A model generated the notes under the pieces. It ran no database searches, was not told the DNA's origin, and was given only the letters and a program-made list of their open reading frames with translations. From an uncultured Muribaculaceae bacterium (lineage in GTDB: Bacteria > Bacteroidota > Bacteroidia > Bacteroidales > Muribaculaceae), in contig CAJTYH010000010.1 in assembly GCA_910583675.1 (NCBI GenBank), forward strand, positions 3,422-67,421: a DNA stretch of 64,000 nucleotides. The letters are read 5' to 3'. The translations under genes were made by a program, and so were the position numbers. The stretch's first letter is position 1. Each line of letters opens with the position of its first letter. Positions 1 through 8,845 of the stretch are shown here, one piece after another.

Positions 1-1449
1 CTCAAATCCAACACGTATCCCAAGTACATGCTTACCGTGCTCAATAAGAAGGATTTCGAGCCGGAACCCACACTTCAGGCTACATGCGACAAACTCGTGA
101 ATTTCGCTACCGACGAAAAGTCTCAGAACTTCGTGATGTCCACTACCAGCTACTTCAAGGGTGCTGCTGAAGACAAGAATCACGACGACAAGTACTATGG
201 TGTAACCATGCTTGATGAAGGCGATTTCAAGACCACACCTACAGAGGCACAGAATATGTCTCCGGTGAACGTATATGTTGAGCGTCTTGCTGCAAAGGTA
301 CAGTTGACTATGGATGTAGAAGATGGTGTCATCACATTGGATGGCGGCAGGAAACTCTACCCCCTTGCACAGACCGTGGCCGGTATGCCCAACGAAGACG
401 GCAACGGTGAATGGCAGGCCAACACGAAGATATATGTGGAGGTTATTGGTTGGAGCCTAAATGCTACCGCAAATAATTCGCATATGACAAAGGATATCTC
501 CAACTGGAGTTCTAACGATGTGTTTACCGCATGGAACAATGCTTCTCTCTATCGTAGCTTCTGGGGAGCCGCAGCCGAGACCTATGGTCTGACAGGTACG
601 ACACTTGAGAATAATCTGACCTACATAAACGACAAGGCGCTTACCGGCAAGCTTACAAACGAAGATTCGAAATATGCCCAGTATTGCTATGAGAACACAA
701 ACACTCCCGTCAATATCTTCGCTCAGAATGCAGCTGAGCAGAACCTCGTAATTCCCAGCCACGTAACTCATATTGTTCTCGCTACTCGTATTTGCGATGC
801 TGAAGGGAATGAGATACCGGCTCTCAATTTCCGTGGAATGCTCTATACCGAAGAATCTTTCCGTGCTTATCTCCTCAACGTACTTAAGAATCAGACCGAA
901 GGCCTGAACTATTATTACGTAGATGGCACAGAAGAGGTAAATGGCACAGTAACGACCAAGTATCGTCAGGTTAACGAAAACGATATCGATTTCGCTAAGA
1001 AACCTAACACCATCGGTGCTGCCACTTTCGCTCTTAAGAGCACAGACCAGCTGTATGAGAAGACCGGTGAAAAGGACGCTCAAAACAATGATGTCTATGC
1101 ACCGGTTGACGGTCAGCAGCTTGTTGCTCGTCTAAATGTCCTTATTCCTTCGGGAACAGACCTCCAGTACTACAAGGATGCCAACCTCTACTACATCCCC
1201 GTTGAGCACAATACTTCTGTAGAGACTGCGAATGAAGGCAAGGCTGTAGAAGGCTACTATGGCGTTGTACGTAACCACTGGTACAAGGTTTCCATTAACA
1301 GCTTCAGCAAGGTGGGTCATGCCCTCTTCGTGCCCGATGGTGGCGAGGTTGTCATCCGTCCTGACAAGCCCGAGGATCCCCTCTACTACGTAGGTGCCAA
1401 GATCAACATCCTCTCCTGGCGTGTGATCAATCAGGGTGTTGATCTCTGA
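1..1449 (+). CDS. Mfa1/FimA-type major fimbrial subunit (5' end missing)
   Basis: The reading frame is open from base 1 (LKSNTYPKYM...), so the gene begins upstream and its lipoprotein signal is not visible. The C-terminal 70 residues fit the fimbrillin C-terminal domain: a VRNHWYKV beta-strand block, then a final strand ending SWRVINQGVDL, which resembles the polymerising end of Mfa1-family shaft proteins. In this family the precursor is a lipoprotein exported to the outer membrane, cleaved by an Arg-specific protease and assembled by donor-strand exchange. It is followed by a strong hairpin and then an anchor-type gene, so this is probably the abundant shaft subunit of the operon. The family call is firm; polymer role is inferred from order and C-terminus. 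Confidence 0.82.
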   Translation, partial: LKSNTYPKYMLTVLNKKDFEPEPTLQATCDKLVNFATDEKSQNFVMSTTSYFKGAAEDKNHDDKYYGVTMLDEGDFKTTPTEAQNMSPVNVYVERLAAKVQLTMDVEDGVITLDGGRKLYPLAQTVAGMPNEDGNGEWQANTKIYVEVIGWSLNATANNSHMTKDISNWSSNDVFTAWNNASLYRSFWGAAAETYGLTGTTLENNLTYINDKALTGKLTNEDSKYAQYCYENTNTPVNIFAQNAAEQNLVIPSHVTHIVLATRICDAEGNEIPALNFRGMLYTEESFRAYLLNVLKNQTEGLNYYYVDGTEEVNGTVTTKYRQVNENDIDFAKKPNTIGAATFALKSTDQLYEKTGEKDAQNNDVYAPVDGQQLVARLNVLIPSGTDLQYYKDANLYYIPVEHNTSVETANEGKAVEGYYGVVRNHWYKVSINSFSKVGHALFVPDGGEVVIRPDKPEDPLYYVGAKINILSWRVINQGVDL

Positions 1450-1495
1450 TCCATGCTTTCAAAGCTGTAAAATAACAGACTTTTTCCTATGATAC

Positions 1496-1540
1496 CCGCA
1501 GCCGGTCGCCATGACCGGCAGACCGGCTGCGGTTGCTTTT
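1496..1540 (+). terminator. Hairpin terminator after the major fimbrillin gene
   Basis: Perfect 11-bp arms CCGCAGCCGGT (1496-1506) and ACCGGCTGCGG (1522-1532), followed by TTGCTTTT. It lies 47 bp after the fimbrillin stop and 160 bp before the next fimbrial gene. It probably stops most transcription after the shaft gene, with read-through giving lower expression of the minor subunits. Confidence 0.7.
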
Positions 1541-1701
1541 ACTCTCAATCTCCCTCCTCTCATTAAAAAACTCTCTGTCCGAGAACCCAAGTGCTGCCCG
1601 CTCATGCGGCAGTGCCGATACCTCTCCTCCTTTTTTATCTCAGAAAATCCCTGCCCGCACCACACAGTGCGCGGGTTCCAGATATATAGAAAACAGAAAG
1701 A

Positions 1702-2760
1702 ATGAAACTTACTCTCACCGACATAACTTTGCGATTGGCGGCTCCGCTGATAGCCCTCGCGTGTCTCACAGGATGCAACGGCCTGATATATGACGACGAG
1801 GGGGACTGCGATCCCTATTACAAGGTAAAGTTCGTATACGACACCAACCTCAAGTTCACCGATGCCTTTGCTGCCGAAGTGAGCGAAGTCACCCTCTATG
1901 TGGTCGACTCCTCCACCGGCGAAATAGTATGGCAGCGTCATGAGGAGGGGGAAGCCCTGCGTAGCGGCAACTACCTGATGGATGTTGATGTGGCGCCAGG
2001 TCGCTATGATCTCATCGCCTGGTGCGGCGAGGGGCATACCTCTTCGTTTACCGTGACCGATGCTACGGTGCGCGAAGGGCTTGCATGCAAGCTGACCGAC
2101 CGCGAGGCGGCTCCCGAAGATGGGGAGGCGCATGTGCGCAACGAGCTTCGTCGGCTCTTCCACGGCAAGAGCGACAATGTGGAGTTTGAGGACGAGCAGG
2201 GTGTGCACATAAAGACCGTGCGTCTCATAAAGGACACCAACGACCTACACATAATGCTCCAGCACCTTTCAGGCGAGGATGTAGACCACCGTGACTTCAC
2301 TTTCACCGTGACCGGCACAAACGGCCACATGGATTGGGACAACTCCCTGCTTCCAGATGACAAGCTCACATATTTCGCGCACAGCATCTATTCCGGTACA
2401 GCCGGAGTGGAGGTGCCCGACTATACCAAGCCCGAGGGTGAGGAAGGACGCGCCATAACTCAGGTAAGCGCCGCTGTAGGTCACCTCTCATTGTCGCGTC
2501 TGATGGTGGATGATGACCTTTACGTGAAGATTCACAACAAGGAGGGGGAACAGATTGTTTCCGTTCCTCTTTCCGAATATGCCCTTCTGGTAAGGGGCAA
2601 GTACAAACACCCCGACGGCACTGAACTGACACCGCAGGAATACCTTGACTATCAGGACGACTACTCCATGGTCTTCTTCCTTGACGAGAACGGCCGATGG
2701 TCAAAGACACACATCTACATCAACAGCTGGCGCGTAGTGCTCCAGAACACCGATTTGTAA
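1702..2760 (+). CDS. FimB/Mfa2-family fimbrial anchor lipoprotein
   Basis: 352 residues. The N-terminus is a lipoprotein signal peptide with lipobox CLTGC (Cys about residue 25). The body has the two-domain beta-rich pattern of FimB/Mfa2: an early YDLIAWCGEG strand resembling the family's 'Y.lvaWg.' motif, and a C-terminal strand SWRVVLQNTDL that copies the end of the shaft subunit. In P. gingivalis, Mfa2/FimB anchors the fimbria in the outer membrane and limits its length. Position directly after the shaft gene agrees with that role. There is no obvious promoter in the 250-bp gap, so it is probably transcribed by read-through. Function is inferred from family and order. Confidence 0.8.
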   Translation: MKLTLTDITLRLAAPLIALACLTGCNGLIYDDEGDCDPYYKVKFVYDTNLKFTDAFAAEVSEVTLYVVDSSTGEIVWQRHEEGEALRSGNYLMDVDVAPGRYDLIAWCGEGHTSSFTVTDATVREGLACKLTDREAAPEDGEAHVRNELRRLFHGKSDNVEFEDEQGVHIKTVRLIKDTNDLHIMLQHLSGEDVDHRDFTFTVTGTNGHMDWDNSLLPDDKLTYFAHSIYSGTAGVEVPDYTKPEGEEGRAITQVSAAVGHLSLSRLMVDDDLYVKIHNKEGEQIVSVPLSEYALLVRGKYKHPDGTELTPQEYLDYQDDYSMVFFLDENGRWSKTHIYINSWRVVLQNTDL

Positions 2761-2787
2761 ACACACACGATAGGAGAAGAGAAAACA

Positions 2788-4587
2788 ATGATACTACCCC
2801 GCACATACATCGATGCTATCCGGCGCTTGCTCAGGCAGACGGCGGTTGCCGTCGTGCCCCTGATGGCGTTGATCCTCATGGGTGCATGCCGCTCCGACGT
2901 TGCCGGGGATGAACCGGGCGATGTTCAGCGAGAGCCGGTATACAGGGCCGGATTCTACGTCACCACCGGCGACGTGCGCCTATCTCGCGCCCCGGCTCCG
3001 GGAGACTATGAAGCCGGCACACCTGTGGAAAACTACATAGACATAGATGGTGGAGACTTCCGCATACTCATGTTCAACGAGAACGACACGTATGTGGGGC
3101 AGCTTACCGACATACTTATCCATCCGGCTTCGTCCGACGGCACTTTCAAGACCTACCTCGTAAGCGGCATAATACCCGCCGCCGTTCCTGAGACGCTTGG
3201 TGGGAAGCTCAAGGTGATGATGCTTGCCAACTGGCGCGGATCCTACCCCGAGCCGGAAGCCGGTGTGACCTCCCTGGCCGACATAGCCACCGATGCCGCC
3301 TCGCTCTATGATTTCAGTTATCCTGCCGACACCCAGATAGGTGCCGGGCGGCTTATCCCGATGTTCGGAGTTACAGACCTACTCACCGGTTTGGAGTTTG
3401 ATCCCGGATGGTCTACCGACCTTGGCACCATCCATATGCTCCGAGCCTATGCCCAGGTGCGCGTGCGTGTTGCCGAAGGCTCGCTGCCGATCGTGTCGGC
3501 AAGGCTCACCAACACCAATTCCCGAGGCTACCGTGCACCCATAGGTGTAAAGGCGCAAGCCGACTATGTGTCCGGCTCATATGCTCATGACTACTACCGC
3601 CTACCGTCCATTCCAGCCGACGCACGAGTGCGGAAAGGGATGGCGTTTACCATGGGCACTGACGGATGCTGGCGCATATACGTGCCGGAATTTGCCAATC
3701 TCGCCGACCCGTCAAAGCCGCAGCAGCCAAAAGACGATGCAGATCGCTGTCAGCTGGAGGTGAAGTTCGAGGGCGACGTACTCACGCACTATATAGACTT
3801 CAAGTATTACGACGATCCGCCCTCCTATGCGCATCCCGACGCACGCAAGGGAGACCATTTCAACATACTCCGCAACAACATCTACGACTACACTTTGCGC
3901 CGCATGACAGGCGAGTCGGAAGTGCAGGTGGAGGTTGACGTGATACCCTATTCGGAAGTCGTGCTCAAGCCCGAGTTCGGTCTTGACCGCGACAATGTCA
4001 CCGGATGGATCATTATAAAGGGATATGCTCCCAAGACCTATTATTACGACGACAAGCACGACCGCTACTACGACGGGGACAAGAATCCCATAGCCAAGCG
4101 TGTGGAGCTTTCCGAAAACGGCCTCTATCTGATCCGCGATCCACGGACGCGCGATCTTCGCTATGCCTACGACTATGCCGCTGACAAGTACTGGCTTGAC
4201 CGCGATCGCCTGAAACCGTTTACGGAGGTCATGCAATATGAAAAGTACCTCCCCGAGGCAACCATCACTACAGGATTGGGGGAGACAGGTACGCTTGACG
4301 TGCTTGTGATGTGGCAGGACGAATATGGTTCGGCTATATCAATGTACGGAATAAAGACCGGCATCGTCTACGACAAGAACCTCGCACCAAGGGACTATAT
4401 ACCCAATTACGGATACAAGCGTTGGACGGAGGTCGGATATGAGAGTCGTGGTTACATGGTCATTGCCTATGACTATGACGGCAATCCGATGTTCTTCTAC
4501 GATGTGGCGAATGACAAGTATTTCTATGACGGCAAGCCCGGCGAAATATCCCTCAGGGAGGTGGAGGCTTTCCCTCCGCGACCTTGA
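2788..4587 (+). CDS. Minor fimbrial subunit lipoprotein with Tyr/Asp-rich repeats
   Basis: 599 residues with a lipoprotein signal peptide (hydrophobic stretch then LMGAC, Cys about residue 32). Residues 50-390 read as a fimbrillin/Mfa2-like beta-rich region (GGDFRILMFNEND, IPAAVPETLGGKLKVMMLANW). Residues 418-583 hold three spaced copies of a motif of the form [YF]xYDxx(x)D[RK]Y[YWF]xD: 418-431, 459-473 and 569-583. This part has no family I recognise. The gene follows the anchor by 27 bp and precedes the tip-like gene by 43 bp, so it is probably co-transcribed and forms an accessory or tip component. It lacks the SWRVxxQxxDL ending of the shaft and anchor, which fits a capping position. The exact role is unknown. 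Confidence 0.65.
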   Translation: MILPRTYIDAIRRLLRQTAVAVVPLMALILMGACRSDVAGDEPGDVQREPVYRAGFYVTTGDVRLSRAPAPGDYEAGTPVENYIDIDGGDFRILMFNENDTYVGQLTDILIHPASSDGTFKTYLVSGIIPAAVPETLGGKLKVMMLANWRGSYPEPEAGVTSLADIATDAASLYDFSYPADTQIGAGRLIPMFGVTDLLTGLEFDPGWSTDLGTIHMLRAYAQVRVRVAEGSLPIVSARLTNTNSRGYRAPIGVKAQADYVSGSYAHDYYRLPSIPADARVRKGMAFTMGTDGCWRIYVPEFANLADPSKPQQPKDDADRCQLEVKFEGDVLTHYIDFKYYDDPPSYAHPDARKGDHFNILRNNIYDYTLRRMTGESEVQVEVDVIPYSEVVLKPEFGLDRDNVTGWIIIKGYAPKTYYYDDKHDRYYDGDKNPIAKRVELSENGLYLIRDPRTRDLRYAYDYAADKYWLDRDRLKPFTEVMQYEKYLPEATITTGLGETGTLDVLVMWQDEYGSAISMYGIKTGIVYDKNLAPRDYIPNYGYKRWTEVGYESRGYMVIAYDYDGNPMFFYDVANDKYFYDGKPGEISLREVEAFPPRP

Positions 4588-4630
4588 GTAAACAGGTTTC
4601 TCTGCCAACCTCTTATTTTGAAATCGACCT

Positions 4631-7600
4631 ATGACTGAAAGATACAATCACATGATATACCGGCGCATCTCTCCATGGCGCCTTTTCATAGCCCTGTTTG
4701 CGGTTCTCCTTTCTGCGTCGTTCAGTTCCTGCATCGACGAGATAGAGTATCCCGACGGCGAGATTCCCGACGGTGAGACCACCGTCATGACCGAAGTGCG
4801 TTTTACCCCATTGGTGGAAGCCGAGCTTGACGGTGCCTCCAGTCGTTCCAACGGCCTGGAGTTCGGCCAGGGCAACACGTCGGCTCCCACAGGCGACCGT
4901 ATGGATGCCATAACGTCGCTCCACCTGCTGTTCTATACCACTGCCGGCGATCTCATCCCCGATCTGTCGTTTACGGTGGATCTTGAACAATACAAGCCGG
5001 TGCTCGAACCGCGCGTTGACGAGAACGCCTCAAACGGCGTGTCGGCTCAGGATGCCACATACTGCGTGAAGCTCCCTCTTACGCTTCCCAACGGCGTATA
5101 CAAGATCTTTGCCGTGGCCAACATGCCCGGTCTGCTCACAGATTCCCAATATGCCGAGGCCATTAAGACGATCGGTGGACTTCGCAGCATAAAACTCTCA
5201 TGGGTGCCGAATGACATATCCAAGAACTCGGAGATGCTGGGATATTTCACCAACGAGAAACAGGATACCCGTGGCATGAACTTCGAGAACGAGGGCACTG
5301 TCACAGTAAGTCCCCGCAACACGACATTGCACGCATGGATACGCCGCGCCGTTTCCAAGCTCACCATTGACTTTGACGGCAGCAATCTGCGCGACAACGT
5401 GTTTGTATATATCAAGGAAGCCCGCGTGTATGACATAGCCGACGGTTGTTACCTCGGTTACTACAGTTGCGTCGGCGACCCCTCCAAGGAGGCCGACATT
5501 CAGGCCAAGGGTGGCTTCGGACTGGCCAAGTCCAGCCATGTGCTCATGTATGGCTCCGGTGAGGATGCCGACTATGAGAAGTGGCCGGTAGTGACCCGTG
5601 GTCAGAACTTAGACAGCTATAAGGGGCTGGATGGCAAAGAGGTCAAGTTCCACGACGAGAAGGCCTATTGCCTCCCGTTCTATGAGAATATACAGGGTAA
5701 CGGCGACCTGAAATATCAGGACGGCGACGGTGACGGCATGGTGGATCATCCTACTGCCGGCGATCATACCGGTGAAGGAGCAGACCGCGTGTGGACGCAC
5801 GAGAAAGCCAAGGACAGCAAGCCCAACGGCACCTACGTGGAGGTCATAGGTCACTATGAATCCCGCAATAAGGACTATGCCTCGGGGGGCGAGATCAAGT
5901 TCCGTTTCATGCTTGGCAAGGACGTGAAGCGCAACTTCGACGTGGAGCGCAACCATCACTACAAGCTCACACTCAGCTTCAAAGGCAACGGCAACGATGC
6001 CGACTGGCACATCGAATACGATGAGACCCCCGGCATCCATCTCCCCAGCCCGCTCTACATATCCTACCTCTACAACAAGAGCCTCACTTTCCCCATCCGT
6101 ATCAACACCGGAGGCAAGAAACTCAAATCCGTCAAAATTGACATTGTCCGCAACAACTGGGCGCCCTACTTCGAGGACGGCCACGACATCTCCGAAGATC
6201 TCGACTACTACAAGGATGCTGACGAAAAGGGGGGATATGGGACGAAGTATCCCGAATATGGTTTTCTGTCTTTGTTGAAAACTTCTCAGAAAACGATAGA
6301 GGGAGTCACTGTATCAGGGCATTACAATCAGAAACATATTGATGATGGTGGCCTTCAGGTATCGCGTGGATCACGCGAATATCTTGTTGATGCCGGGGAG
6401 CATGGGAATGAAGATCTCGGGAAATATGTGGTGCGACATGACGGAAATATCGTTGAGATGGAAATACCGCTGTATACGAGGGCAAAAAATCTTGTAAAGG
6501 AATCCGCATACACGGGTAACAATCCCTATTTCGGCTATCCGCGTCTGGCGGAAATTACCGTCACGGCTACCTATACCGATGATTCAAAGACTATCATCCC
6601 TAATATACCGGTCTATCAGGTGCGCCGTCTTGTCAATCCCAAGGGGATATTCCGAAAAGCCGGCAACAACACCTCTTTTCATGTGAAGTTGCTTGAAAAG
6701 GAGCATGAGGCTTCCACTAAGTTTCAGGAATTGTCCTCAATAGGACCCTGGAGAGCATATGTGCTTACCGAGGATGGTGACTTCATCAATCTTGATGGCA
6801 AGAAAGAGGTCAGTGGGACGACCTCCACAGCAGTTGATTTTAATGTAAACTTCGTTGGTAGTACCGACAAAGACAAAAATCGTTTTGCCATTATACAGGT
6901 AGAATACCATAATCTCAGCTGTATCCATCAGATATTCGTGCGTCAGGGAGATGCCCCGGTTCAACTGTTCGACGAGAAAACCAATGGCAAGAACGTTTAC
7001 TGGCATACCTATAACATGTTGCTTAAGAATAAGGAGGTCACTTCCCCTCTTGATGAGGGATCCATGTTCAAATGGACAAACTGGGATCAACCTATTGATG
7101 CTTCTAATAACAAGAATTCCAAGGCAGATTGGGTGAAGGTAACTCCTGAAGATTTCAAACCTATAGGAGATTTGCGATTAGCTACTACGGGCAACGCTGT
7201 CCCATGGTCTACAATTACGAGCGGTTCGAAATCAGGGGGAAATTTTGATGACCAAAAAGATAGCGAGGGCAATGTTTACTCTCTTCCTACATTTATGGAG
7301 TTCATTTACCTCAGAAATAATACTGAACAGTCATTCGGTGTCCTATATGGTGATGAGGCGGAAGGTGTAAGTACTACTCTGACAAGTGCATATGGCTATC
7401 AGCGGGATGATAAGGGTAATGTAAATGGATCCTATGGAATGAGAGGTTCTTTCGCGTTTGTGGGTGATGAGTCTTCATCCCATTATGGTAAGCATGTTTT
7501 CTTACCCGTTGGCGCATCAGGATACGGGAAACGCAAAAATTCTGGTGTGCATGGTTGGGGTGTGGTAAAAGAACCATATGCCGGTCAGCTAAGATATGCC

Positions 7601-7894
7601 GCAGGTAGAATTGAACGATATGAGAATCCGGGTGATGAATTGAAATTACCTTTGTTTTATGATATTTATATGCGAGCAGGTGCGATATATTGGGCGCAAG
7701 GAATTTATAATTATATAGGAGATAAAGATTTAGGTTTTACAGACTATTCCTTAGGGAAGGGGAATTATTTGGGGTTGGATATCAATTATTTTACTTTTGA
7801 CTTCAATGGCATAAGTACCAGTAACCTTTTTGGTGATGGTACAACAACAAATCAAAGTGATGCATGTTTGATCCGGTGTGTAGACCGCAGATAG
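4631..7894 (+). CDS. DUF4906-type fimbrial tip protein with lectin-like C-terminus
   Basis: 1087 residues (an ATG at 4652 is an alternative start). A lipoprotein signal ends at FSSC (Cys about residue 34). Residues 50-480 are fimbrillin/DUF4906-like, including the ERNHHYKLTLSFKG block. Residues about 880-1087 resemble the FISUMP/C-type-lectin-like fold of Bacteroidota surface proteins: KHVFLPVGASGYGKR, paired aromatic strands and a terminal CLIRCVDRR. From about base 6230 (residue 534) the DNA becomes clearly AT-richer with different codon use (many TTA, AAT, ATA), unlike the GC-rich first half and upstream genes, suggesting a separately acquired or fast-evolving adhesive region. As the largest, last fimbrial gene of the operon it is probably the tip adhesin. 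The ligand is unknown. Confidence 0.68.
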   Translation: MTERYNHMIYRRISPWRLFIALFAVLLSASFSSCIDEIEYPDGEIPDGETTVMTEVRFTPLVEAELDGASSRSNGLEFGQGNTSAPTGDRMDAITSLHLLFYTTAGDLIPDLSFTVDLEQYKPVLEPRVDENASNGVSAQDATYCVKLPLTLPNGVYKIFAVANMPGLLTDSQYAEAIKTIGGLRSIKLSWVPNDISKNSEMLGYFTNEKQDTRGMNFENEGTVTVSPRNTTLHAWIRRAVSKLTIDFDGSNLRDNVFVYIKEARVYDIADGCYLGYYSCVGDPSKEADIQAKGGFGLAKSSHVLMYGSGEDADYEKWPVVTRGQNLDSYKGLDGKEVKFHDEKAYCLPFYENIQGNGDLKYQDGDGDGMVDHPTAGDHTGEGADRVWTHEKAKDSKPNGTYVEVIGHYESRNKDYASGGEIKFRFMLGKDVKRNFDVERNHHYKLTLSFKGNGNDADWHIEYDETPGIHLPSPLYISYLYNKSLTFPIRINTGGKKLKSVKIDIVRNNWAPYFEDGHDISEDLDYYKDADEKGGYGTKYPEYGFLSLLKTSQKTIEGVTVSGHYNQKHIDDGGLQVSRGSREYLVDAGEHGNEDLGKYVVRHDGNIVEMEIPLYTRAKNLVKESAYTGNNPYFGYPRLAEITVTATYTDDSKTIIPNIPVYQVRRLVNPKGIFRKAGNNTSFHVKLLEKEHEASTKFQELSSIGPWRAYVLTEDGDFINLDGKKEVSGTTSTAVDFNVNFVGSTDKDKNRFAIIQVEYHNLSCIHQIFVRQGDAPVQLFDEKTNGKNVYWHTYNMLLKNKEVTSPLDEGSMFKWTNWDQPIDASNNKNSKADWVKVTPEDFKPIGDLRLATTGNAVPWSTITSGSKSGGNFDDQKDSEGNVYSLPTFMEFIYLRNNTEQSFGVLYGDEAEGVSTTLTSAYGYQRDDKGNVNGSYGMRGSFAFVGDESSSHYGKHVFLPVGASGYGKRKNSGVHGWGVVKEPYAGQLRYAAGRIERYENPGDELKLPLFYDIYMRAGAIYWAQGIYNYIGDKDLGFTDYSLGKGNYLGLDINYFTFDFNGISTSNLFGDGTTTNQSDACLIRCVDRR

Positions 7895-7907
7895 GGGAAA
7901 GGATAGA

Positions 7908-8843
7908 TTGAAAAGGTTCTTATTGATTATGATAACGGCGGCAGCGCTCGCGGGATGGTCTACGGAGGCCATGCCGCAGGGGCTGCCGCTCCCTGTTATA
8001 CCGGAGGAACTGACGGAGCCGGCTGAAAGGGCTGATTACTTGCTGGCGCATTTCTGGGATGGATTCCGCTCGCGCGTCATTGAAGAGGGGGAACTGGCGG
8101 AGTTTCTTTCCGTGTTTCCGCATGCTACCGAGGAGGGGAAGAAACTGGGAGCCGGGAAACTGGTGGCGATAGTGGACGCACAGGGGGAGGAGAGCGTGTT
8201 GCGCATGGAGGAGCTGATAGAAGGGTATCTGCTTGACTGGCGATCGCCGGTGCGCTGCGATGCCGCTTATCTGGCGTTCGCCGATGCGATGATGGAAGCC
8301 GGATGGCCAGGCGGGGAAACCACAGCCTATCTCCGCGAGATGGTGATGCGCACACCGGTGGGAGCGATAGCGCCCGATTTCCGGTTCATAAGCGACGATG
8401 GGGAGGCGCTCTCGTTCAGGGAGACGGCTGCCGGGGTGAGGTGTGTGCTGCTGTTTCATGATCCTGACTGCGGGGAGTGCCGCGAGCTTATCGGGAAGAT
8501 GAGGGAGGATGCCGCTCTCGCGGCATTGATTGCGGCGGGGAAGCTGCGGGTCGTGGCGGTGAGGATGCCCGGGGAGGAGGAAAACCGGGAGGGGACGATA
8601 GGGGGGATTCCGCTTACGCGTCATCATCTGCCGGGAGGGAGCGAGGTGCTGCCGGAGGGGTGGACAGGCGGGTGCGCGACCGAGGGATGGATAAGCGGGT
8701 GCGCGGTGGAGGATCTGGGGGAGAGCCTTTATGCCATTCCGGCGTTCCCCGCGCTTTATCTGGTTTCGCCCGAGGGAAGGGTGGAGCTTAAGGATGCTTC
8801 ATGGGAGGAGGTGGCCTCTGTGATGACGCGTAAGCAGAATTGA
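7908..8843 (+). CDS. DUF5106 and thioredoxin-like (TlpA-type) exported protein
   Basis: 311 residues starting at TTG 7908, preceded by a purine-rich AGGGGAAAGGA; this start gives a proper signal peptide (LKRFLLIMITAAALAGWS), whereas ATG 7929 would truncate it. Residues 35-140 match the helical DUF5106 region; residues 145-311 are thioredoxin-like with the redox motif DCGEC after LLFHDPD and a cis-Pro-type AIPAFPALYLV. Likely a periplasmic thiol oxidoreductase or reductase. It starts 13 bp after the tip gene, so it may be the last gene of the fimbrial operon, but a link to fimbria folding is only inference. Two REP-like elements (8608-8623 and 8824-8839) and an in-frame 27-nt tandem repeat (8655-8708, EGWTGGCAT/EGWISGCAV) lie in its 3' end. 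Confidence 0.7.
   Translation: MKRFLLIMITAAALAGWSTEAMPQGLPLPVIPEELTEPAERADYLLAHFWDGFRSRVIEEGELAEFLSVFPHATEEGKKLGAGKLVAIVDAQGEESVLRMEELIEGYLLDWRSPVRCDAAYLAFADAMMEAGWPGGETTAYLREMVMRTPVGAIAPDFRFISDDGEALSFRETAAGVRCVLLFHDPDCGECRELIGKMREDAALAALIAAGKLRVVAVRMPGEEENREGTIGGIPLTRHHLPGGSEVLPEGWTGGCATEGWISGCAVEDLGESLYAIPAFPALYLVSPEGRVELKDASWEEVASVMTRKQN
8608..8623 (+). repeat. REP-like half element inside a coding sequence
   Basis: TTCCGCTTACGCGTCA, matching (15 of 16) the left arm of the palindrome at 9924-9969. It is read in frame as part of the DUF5106/thioredoxin-like protein (IPLTRH). Confidence 0.6.
8655..8708 (+). repeat. In-frame 27-bp imperfect tandem repeat
   Basis: Units 8655-8681 and 8682-8708 match at 21 of 27 positions and encode EGWTGGCAT and EGWISGCAV. 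They lie between the two REP-like arms in the 3' end of the thioredoxin-like gene. Confidence 0.6.
8824..8839 (-). repeat. REP-like half element at the gene end, inverted
   Basis: TGACGCGTAAGCAGAA is the reverse complement of the 8608 element with one mismatch. It covers the last sense codons of the thioredoxin-like gene, 7 bp from the RAYT stop codon. Confidence 0.6.
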
Positions 8844-8845
8844 GC

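Noticed and set aside
457..1083. 208-residue antisense frame in the fimbrillin gene
   Set aside because: Shadow of the sense gene; no start signal and no family resemblance.
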